Shown here one piece after another: positions 16,144 to 20,938 of a stretch of 20,938 nt of DNA. Each line of letters starts with the position of its first letter. Position 1 is the stretch's first letter. Below the pieces are notes generated by a model, which saw nothing but the letters and a program-made list of their open reading frames with translations, was not told where the DNA came from and ran no database searches. The position numbers and the translations under genes are program-made. This DNA comes from Candidatus Aminicenantota bacterium (GTDB taxonomy: Bacteria > Acidobacteriota > Aminicenantia > Aminicenantales > Aminicenantaceae). The stretch lies in the NCBI GenBank assembly GCA_023135995.1, contig JAGLRY010000001.1:1-20938 (forward strand). Direction: 5' to 3'.

Positions 16144-17406
16144 TCACGAAGGCTTTTGGATAAAGGTGAGGATATCGTCTGCGCTAACTTCATGCTGGAC
16201 TCCCGTTTCCATGTTCTTTAACTGATACCTGTTCGCCTTCACTTCATCTTCACCTATAATAAGCACCCAGGCCGCACCAAGTTTATTGGCACGGCTCATC
16301 TGATTTTTCAAGTTTCGATCCCTGTATTCGATAAGGCATTCAATCCCGTCTTTTCTCAGTTGCCTTGCCAGTTCCATTCCCGCGTTTTTCGCTGCGTCGC
16401 CCAAATATGCGATGTAGAGGAAGGATTCCTTCTCTTCCTTGAAAGGAACGATAGAAAGAAACCGCTCTAAACCCATGGCAAAACCAATCCCGCAGATGTC
16501 CGGCCCCCCGAAATCTTTCATCATGTCATCATAGCGCCCGCCGCCAAGAATAGCATCTTGGGCCCCCAGCTTGGATGAGATGATCTCGAACGTGGTTTTG
16601 GTGTAATAGTCAAGGCCGCGGACCAAACGGGGCTCCAGCCGGTAGGCGATCCCGTACGATCCCAAGTAAACACAGAACAGCTTGAAATGTTCCCCACATT
16701 CCGGACAGAGAAAATCCGTGATCTTCGGAAAACCTTGAAACACCTCCCGGCACGCCGCCTCTTTACAGTCGAAGATCCGTAAAGGATTGAGATCTATCTT
16801 TCTCTGACAATCGGCGCAAAGGTCCTCTCTCACTGCTTCCGCTGCCTGCTTCAGCTCACGGAGATAGGGGGGACGACAGGCTTTACATCCCACCGAATTG
16901 ACCAAGATCTCCGTGTCCGTGACATTCAATCTTTTTAGGAGAAAATCCGCCATCTCAACGATCTCCGCATCGATGGCCGGGTCTTTTTCACTAAAGACCT
17001 CAATGTCGATCTGATGGAACTGACGATAGCGGCCTTTCTGTGGCTTGTCATGGCGGAACATAGGCCCGAAAAAGTAATACCGCATGGGCTGGGGCTGAAG
17101 ATGGAGGCTGTGGTCCAAAATCGCGCGCACGACAGAGGGTGTGTACTCAGGCCTCAGAGTGAGAGACCGGCCCCCCTTATCCAGAAAAGTGTACATCTCT
17201 TTGGTGACCACATCCGTTGTCTCTCCCGTCCCTTTTTCAAAAAGCTCTGTGGCCTCGAACACAGGGGTGCGGATCTCTCTGTACCCGTAGAGCTCGAAGG
17301 TCTCCCTGGCAACAGATTCAACCTTCTGCCATTTTCTCGCTTCGGATGGCAGGATATCCCTAGTGCCCTTGATAGCAGTGATCTTTTTTTTCGGCTTTGC
17401 GCTCAT
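16144..17406 (-). CDS. hisS: Histidyl-tRNA synthetase
   Basis: The 420-residue class II synthetase charges tRNA-His. It shows IKGTRDILP near the N-terminus, motif 2 FRHDKPQKGRYRQFHQ (117-132), and the His-specific blocks LVRGLDYYT (261-269) and GGGRYDD (288-294). GIGFAMGLER is motif 3, and an anticodon-binding domain occupies the last ~90 residues. The insertion domain (about 170-245) has eight cysteines, including CKAC, CADC and CPEC pairs, suggestive of bound zinc as in a subset of bacterial HisRS. Its ATG overlaps the accA stop (ATGA), so it is translated with accA; aspS follows after 28 nt. Confidence 0.97.
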   Translation of the reverse strand: MSAKPKKKITAIKGTRDILPSEARKWQKVESVARETFELYGYREIRTPVFEATELFEKGTGETTDVVTKEMYTFLDKGGRSLTLRPEYTPSVVRAILDHSLHLQPQPMRYYFFGPMFRHDKPQKGRYRQFHQIDIEVFSEKDPAIDAEIVEMADFLLKRLNVTDTEILVNSVGCKACRPPYLRELKQAAEAVREDLCADCQRKIDLNPLRIFDCKEAACREVFQGFPKITDFLCPECGEHFKLFCVYLGSYGIAYRLEPRLVRGLDYYTKTTFEIISSKLGAQDAILGGGRYDDMMKDFGGPDICGIGFAMGLERFLSIVPFKEEKESFLYIAYLGDAAKNAGMELARQLRKDGIECLIEYRDRNLKNQMSRANKLGAAWVLIIGEDEVKANRYQLKNMETGVQHEVSADDILTFIQKPS

Positions 17407-18359
17407 TTTTCAGTAAAAACCCCTATCTTCCTGAATTTCTGGTATCTTTGCTCTCGCCTCTCCTCTGCATCCATCTTCTCAAGTCTTTTCAACGTTGTAT
17501 TCAAGTATTTATCCACATTTTTAAAGGTTAAATTATAATCGACGTGCGCTCCGCCTGGGGGTTCTGGAATGATCTTGTCGATAATGCCGAGATCAAGAAG
17601 ATCCTGGGCTAAAAACTTGAGGTTCTCTGCAGCCTGAGGGACAGCCTCCTGGTCCTTCCAGAGTATCGCCGCGCATCCCTCGGGTGAGATGACCGAGTAG
17701 AAGGAGTTTTCCAGCATCAGGATGGCATCACCTACCCCCACTGCCAGGGCTCCCCCGCTGCCGCCCTCGCCGATCACGATGTTGACGACAGGGACCTTCA
17801 GTTTCGATATTTCTCTCAGGTTACAGGCAATGGCCTCAGCCTGTCCATGCTCTTCCGCATGGATCCCAGGATAGGCACCGGGCGTATCGATGAGAGTGAC
17901 GATCGGAAGGCCGAATTTCTCTGCCATTTTCATCACCCGGAGCGCCTTGCGATACCCCTCAGGGTTGGGCTGTCCGAAGTTACGGGCGATCCTTTGCCGG
18001 GTCGTTCTCCCTTTCTGATGCCCTATGAACGCCATAGAGCGACCCCTGTAAAATCCCAATCCGGCGACAATGGCCGGATCATCCGCAGAACGGCGGTCGC
18101 CGTGTATCTCCATAAAGTCCTCGGTGAGGGCTTCCAGGTAATCCAGGGTATACGGCCGCTGGGGATGGCGAGCGATCTGGACAATCTGGAGAGGGGTCAG
18201 TGTGGGGACAAGCCTCTCCCATTCCAAAGCGATCTTTTCCCTGATCTGGTTGATCTTTTGCTTTGCGTCATCTGTCTCGTCTGCCGCAAAGGCCTCGATC
18301 TTTTCTTTGAGACGAATGATGTTTTTTTCTAACTGGTAAAAATCTTTTTTTTTAGCCAT
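17403..18359 (-). CDS. accA: Acetyl-CoA carboxylase carboxyltransferase subunit alpha
   Basis: The 318-residue protein transfers the carboxyl group from biotin to acetyl-CoA, with AccD, in the first step of fatty acid synthesis. Length and sequence match AccA: helical N-terminus, RPYTLDYLEALTEDFMEIHG, KGRTTRQRIARNFGQPNPEG, DTPGAYPGIHAEEHGQAEAI, and the oxyanion loop GEGGSGGA (197-204). A C-terminal helix pair (NLTFKNVDKYLNTTLKRLEK) follows. There is no clear Shine-Dalgarno before the ATG at 18357-18359, where the leader is short and AT-rich. accD is not in the window, so the subunits are encoded apart. First gene of the accA-hisS-aspS run. Confidence 0.97.
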   Translation of the reverse strand: MAKKKDFYQLEKNIIRLKEKIEAFAADETDDAKQKINQIREKIALEWERLVPTLTPLQIVQIARHPQRPYTLDYLEALTEDFMEIHGDRRSADDPAIVAGLGFYRGRSMAFIGHQKGRTTRQRIARNFGQPNPEGYRKALRVMKMAEKFGLPIVTLIDTPGAYPGIHAEEHGQAEAIACNLREISKLKVPVVNIVIGEGGSGGALAVGVGDAILMLENSFYSVISPEGCAAILWKDQEAVPQAAENLKFLAQDLLDLGIIDKIIPEPPGGAHVDYNLTFKNVDKYLNTTLKRLEKMDAEERREQRYQKFRKIGVFTEK

Positions 18360-18383
18360 TGCTATATTATTAAAATGAAGCCC

Positions 18384-18426
18384 ATTATACCCGCCTATTC
18401 TATAGATATGCCAGAATCAATGTCAA
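18384..18426 (-). promoter_or_regulatory. Promoter region of the accA-hisS-aspS run
   Basis: On the minus strand TTGACA (18421-18426) stands 16 nt before TATAGA (18399-18404). A perfect TATAAT (18384-18389) lies further down without a matching -35. Either would give a short leader before the ATG at 18359. The two -10 boxes might be alternative starts. Confidence 0.55.
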
Positions 18427-18478
18427 CTTTAGCCTTCCGTACTATCCAGGCCCCTCGAAAAAAAGAATTTATCGCGAG

Positions 18479-19912
18479 TTAGCGGTCGATGAAAATATTT
18501 TGTCTGTAATCAACCAGAATTTTTTCATATTTTTTTGGCGCAAGCAGTTCTAAAACTTTAAGAAATGTGCGGTTCTTCCTGAGCCACGCTTTATTCAAAT
18601 TCCGTGCATAATGAGCCAGTCCCAAATCAAACCATCTGAACCGGAAGAGCTTCTTCACCATTTCAATCCAGGAATAGAACTTTTTGTGACTGAATATCTG
18701 GGCTTTTTGCAACTTGGACAGAGAAAGTTTGGCTGGACGAAATACAACATGATGGGCATCATATAAAGCCCAGTCATCAAAAACAATTCGCTTTTCGTTT
18801 ATCAATTTGTTAAAGATCTTTGATCCAGGCAGGGGTGTTAGGATAAGAAATTGTGTGGATGACAACCTTGTTTTCCGCGCAAATTTTACAGTTCTTTTCA
18901 CAGTTTGCCAGTCATCCGCATCAAATCCATACACAAACATCCCATGTATGTTGATCCGATGCCGTTGAATGACCCGAATTGCCTCCTGCATGTCTTCAAT
19001 TGTCTGTCCTTTCTTCATCTCCTGCAAACTCATTGGGTTGACCGATTCAAAGCCAATGTACAGGGTATGGCAACCCGCTTTTTTCATGAGTTTCACCAGT
19101 TCTTCATCCTTGGCCACATCTGCCCGGACTTGAGTGGACCACTTGAATGTGAATTTTTCTTTGATCATGGATTCCAATAAAACCTTTGTGCGTCCGCGGT
19201 TTGCGGCAAAATTGTCATCATAGAAAAATATAATATTTTTCTTGTCGTTGTAACGCCGTAATTCTTCAATGATATTTTGGGTCGAACGAAATCGATATTG
19301 CCTTCCAAACATGCCTGTAACCGAGCAGAAAGAGCAGTCATAAGGACATCCTCTAGAAGTCTGCACAGGGATTATCGTATAACCTGCGATCTGTCTCTCC
19401 TCATTCAACAAATCAGACAAATCAGGGAAGGGAATTTCATCCAAATCATTCACAAACTTATCCATCGGATTATGGACCGCTTTACCGTTTTTCTTGTAGG
19501 ATAAATTGGGGACAGAGCTGAGCTCTTCACCTTTTTCCCAGGCCTCGATGAATGCCATCAACGGCCGCTCGCCTTCCCCTCTGACGACAAAATCCGCATG
19601 CTTAAGGGCTTCTTCTTTTAAAAATGTCACGTGGGGTCCTCCAAGGATAACCGGTATCCCCATGTCTCTGATTCTATCCGCTATCACATATGCTCTAGGA
19701 GCGGTCGATGTGATGGTTGATATACCCACAAGGTTAGCCTCCCCGATGCGATCAAAGTTTATCCTTTGAATCTCTTCAAAAATTATGTCCACATCCCACC
19801 CAATCTGTTTCATCAGAGCCCCCAGGATGTAAGACCCTAAACGGGGTATAACAAACTGAGAATAAATGTGCAGATTGGGCGCCTTAGGTTCAATAAAAAC
19901 AATCTTACTCAT
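18479..19912 (-). CDS. B12-binding radical SAM protein
   Basis: The 477-residue protein has an N-terminal cobalamin-binding Rossmann domain (about 1-130: KIVFIEPKAPN, LVGISTITSTAPRAYVIADR, VILGGPHVTF, FVVRGEGERPL). A radical SAM barrel follows, with the 4Fe-4S motif C189-x3-C193-x2-C196 (SRGCPYDCSFCSV). It continues with FFYDDNFAANR, YIGFESVNPMSLQEMKKGQT and GMFVYGFDADD, the class B pattern shared with BchE- and hopanoid-type enzymes and B12-dependent methylases. The basic C-terminal ~120 residues are of a kind often seen in these proteins. AAGGAGGAAGGATA precedes the ATG, and the start overlaps the MerR gene's stop (TAATG). Substrate unknown; methylation or ring rearrangement of a lipid or cofactor is plausible. 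Confidence 0.92.
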   Translation of the reverse strand: MSKIVFIEPKAPNLHIYSQFVIPRLGSYILGALMKQIGWDVDIIFEEIQRINFDRIGEANLVGISTITSTAPRAYVIADRIRDMGIPVILGGPHVTFLKEEALKHADFVVRGEGERPLMAFIEAWEKGEELSSVPNLSYKKNGKAVHNPMDKFVNDLDEIPFPDLSDLLNEERQIAGYTIIPVQTSRGCPYDCSFCSVTGMFGRQYRFRSTQNIIEELRRYNDKKNIIFFYDDNFAANRGRTKVLLESMIKEKFTFKWSTQVRADVAKDEELVKLMKKAGCHTLYIGFESVNPMSLQEMKKGQTIEDMQEAIRVIQRHRINIHGMFVYGFDADDWQTVKRTVKFARKTRLSSTQFLILTPLPGSKIFNKLINEKRIVFDDWALYDAHHVVFRPAKLSLSKLQKAQIFSHKKFYSWIEMVKKLFRFRWFDLGLAHYARNLNKAWLRKNRTFLKVLELLAPKKYEKILVDYRQNIFIDR

Positions 19913-20625
19913 TATCCTTCCTCCTTAATATCAGATCGTTTCCGGTTTCGTGTTCTGAGGCTCATAATCTCTTTCTTCTTTTTTTTCAACAATCCTTCCC
20001 AGCGGTCCATCCCCTCCTTAAACAACTCCATCTTTTCAAAAAAAACATGGATCTTCTGCAACATTTCATTCAATTTTTTTTCGGTCTCTTCCTTAGAATG
20101 TATTTTTAAGGAGGCCTTGATGGACAGAAAATCCCGGAAATGGTGCGAATTCTTTTTTATCTCTTCCAGAGAATAACCAAAGAGTTGCAAATCCCTGATC
20201 AATTGACAAAGGTAAATATAATTCTCCGAATACAGCCGAAATCCCCCCTCACTCCTCATATCCGGTTCTATGATGCCCTTGTCCTCCCAGTGTTTAATAG
20301 CACGAGGGCTCACTCCCACCCGCTCGGCAAGATCTCCCACGGTGAGGAACTCATTCAAGTGTGCCGGCTCGTTGAGCACCGTTCCCAGCTTTGGCAATCC
20401 GACTTTCCTGATTATTCTTTGAACATCGGGGAGAAGGTAGCCCAAATCTAGCAAATTTTTTATGTTTATGCCATTTTCCACGGTGTGTTTCGAGTAGAAT
20501 GGCAGTTTATCTTTAGTCACTCCATCCGGCTTCAAGAGCTTTATTTTTTCCCATTCGTTGAGCACATCTTCTGTTATATCGAGATGGATTTTGATTTCTT
20601 CCCTGGTTAATACGACTTTTTTCAT
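19912..20625 (-). CDS. MerR-family regulator with two tandem winged-HTH domains
   Basis: The 237-residue protein holds a canonical MerR DNA-binding domain at 94-157 (LTVGDLAERVGVSPRAIKHW, EDKGIIEPDMRSEGGFRLYS, IRDLQLFGYSLEEIKK). A second, diverged copy precedes it at 6-75 (LTREEIKIHLDITEDVLNEW, EKIKLLKPD, LPFYSKHTVENG, LLDLGYLLPDVQRIIRK). The C-terminal part is a charged coiled coil (about 160-235), suited to dimerisation, with no cysteine metal site and no B12 domain. The gene overlaps the radical SAM gene by one base and reads from a consensus promoter. It very likely controls its own operon; the inducer is unknown. A double HTH could mean a long or bipartite operator. Confidence 0.9.
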   Translation of the reverse strand: MKKVVLTREEIKIHLDITEDVLNEWEKIKLLKPDGVTKDKLPFYSKHTVENGINIKNLLDLGYLLPDVQRIIRKVGLPKLGTVLNEPAHLNEFLTVGDLAERVGVSPRAIKHWEDKGIIEPDMRSEGGFRLYSENYIYLCQLIRDLQLFGYSLEEIKKNSHHFRDFLSIKASLKIHSKEETEKKLNEMLQKIHVFFEKMELFKEGMDRWEGLLKKKKKEIMSLRTRNRKRSDIKEEG

Positions 20626-20635
20626 CCTGACTCTC

Positions 20636-20674
20636 TACGTATGCCTTAGTGTTCTAATCTAACAGTGTACGTAT
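20636..20674. promoter_or_regulatory. Candidate operator: TACGTAT direct repeats
   Basis: TACGTAT occurs at 20636-20642 and 20668-20674, 32 bp apart (about three helical turns). Both lie between the merR promoter -10 and its start codon. The core TACGTA is itself palindromic. Inferred binding sites for the MerR protein, given its tandem HTH domains; not demonstrated. Confidence 0.35.
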
Positions 20675-20675
20675 A

Positions 20676-20703
20676 ATTATATCTTCTTTAATTTTTTTGT
20701 CAA
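20676..20703 (-). promoter_or_regulatory. Consensus sigma-70 promoter of the merR-radical SAM operon
   Basis: On the minus strand TTGACA (20698-20703), 16-nt A-rich spacer, TATAAT (20676-20681): 12 of 12 consensus positions. The leader is about 45 nt. MerR-type activators usually act on 19-20-nt spacers, so with a 16-nt spacer repression or autorepression is more likely than classical MerR untwisting. Confidence 0.8.
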
Positions 20704-20938
20704 GGCGTGTAAGCATCCTTATTTCCGTGATGACATGAATGCATATTGCGTTATTGAGTGTCCCAATTGTGTGATGGAGAAAACCGTAAGAAGGGCTGGA
20801 CGGGTATGGTCCTTTTTATGTAGGGTCCGATCCCCGAACGGACCATTTGGGAAACGGTCCCTACATTTAAAGAGAGCTGCACTGCTGTCCCGTTGTTCGT
20901 TTTCGAAATCACCAATTGGAGCACTCGGAACGTCATTC
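20704..20938. other. Gene-free end of the window
   Basis: No credible coding frame. A 61-codon minus frame (20751-20936) runs through the hairpin at 20818-20866 and has no SD, so I leave it out. The only structure seen is that hairpin. Confidence 0.5.
20818..20866. repeat. REP-like double inverted repeat
   Basis: Outer arms ATGTAGGG (20818-20825) and CCCTACAT (20859-20866) enclose an inner pair GGTCCG (20824-20829) / CGGACC (20839-20844). The arms overlap slightly, so outer and inner stems may alternate. This TGTAGGG...CCCTACA style resembles dispersed intergenic repeats in many bacterial genomes; whether it is repeated here needs the whole genome. Confidence 0.55.

Noticed and set aside
15276..16163. 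295-codon plus-strand open frame antisense to aspS
   Set aside because: Long, but it is the complement of a clear aspS and shows no family motifs; a shadow frame.
18441..18478. T-run and CTCG/CGAG arms just after the radical SAM stop, as a terminator
   Set aside because: The T-run lies inside the would-be loop rather than after the stem, and the stem is only four pairs.
20751..20936. 61-codon minus-strand open frame near the window end
   Set aside because: No Shine-Dalgarno, runs through the REP-like hairpin, and its composition does not suggest a domain.

Overview
The window looks like chromosomal DNA of a Gram-negative (diderm), probably uncultured bacterium of roughly average GC. Diderm evidence is an OmpA-type peptidoglycan-binding protein, a CsgG-like exported protein, and several Sec signal peptides. 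The gene set (paired M16 peptidases, CsgG/OmpA envelope proteins, B12-radical SAM enzyme, housekeeping accA-hisS-aspS) would fit Acidobacteriota-like lineages such as Candidatus Aminicenantes. That is an impression, not a demonstrated assignment. I see no tRNA, rRNA, CRISPR array, phage gene or transposase gene.

Layout. (1) 1-2539, +: a large polytopic membrane protein, probably a GT-C type glycosyltransferase, whose true start is unclear. (2) 2579-5602, -: an ABC exporter pair (ATPase then MacB/FtsX-type permease, ATGA overlap), followed by a SAM-dependent methyltransferase with a degenerate motif I. (3) 5653-8277, +: a near-consensus promoter and an 839-residue protein joining a protein-kinase-like N-terminal half to a polytopic membrane C-terminal half. 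This is the most unusual gene here. (4) 8482-10710: divergent envelope genes, a CsgG-like protein on - and, on +, a small secreted protein followed by an OmpA-family protein. (5) 11011-14011, -: a two-gene M16 peptidase operon, one subunit with an intact HxxEH zinc site and one without it. (6) 14012-14348: an intergenic region with a 30-bp direct repeat, a 14-bp inverted repeat, a strong GC hairpin and a possible pseudoknot. (7) 14349-18359, -: a tight accA-hisS-aspS cluster joining fatty acid synthesis to two aminoacyl-tRNA synthetases. (8) 18479-20625, -: a tandem-HTH MerR-family regulator overlapping a B12-binding radical SAM gene, read from a fully consensus promoter. (9) 20704-20938: no convincing gene; one REP-like hairpin.

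How the genes fit together. Most non-housekeeping genes act at the cell envelope: glycosyl transfer, lipid or lipoprotein export, secreted peptidases, OmpA/CsgG proteins, and the kinase-like membrane protein. The MerR and radical SAM genes look like a self-contained regulated enzyme unit with unknown substrate. All calls come from reading motifs by eye. No database search was run.
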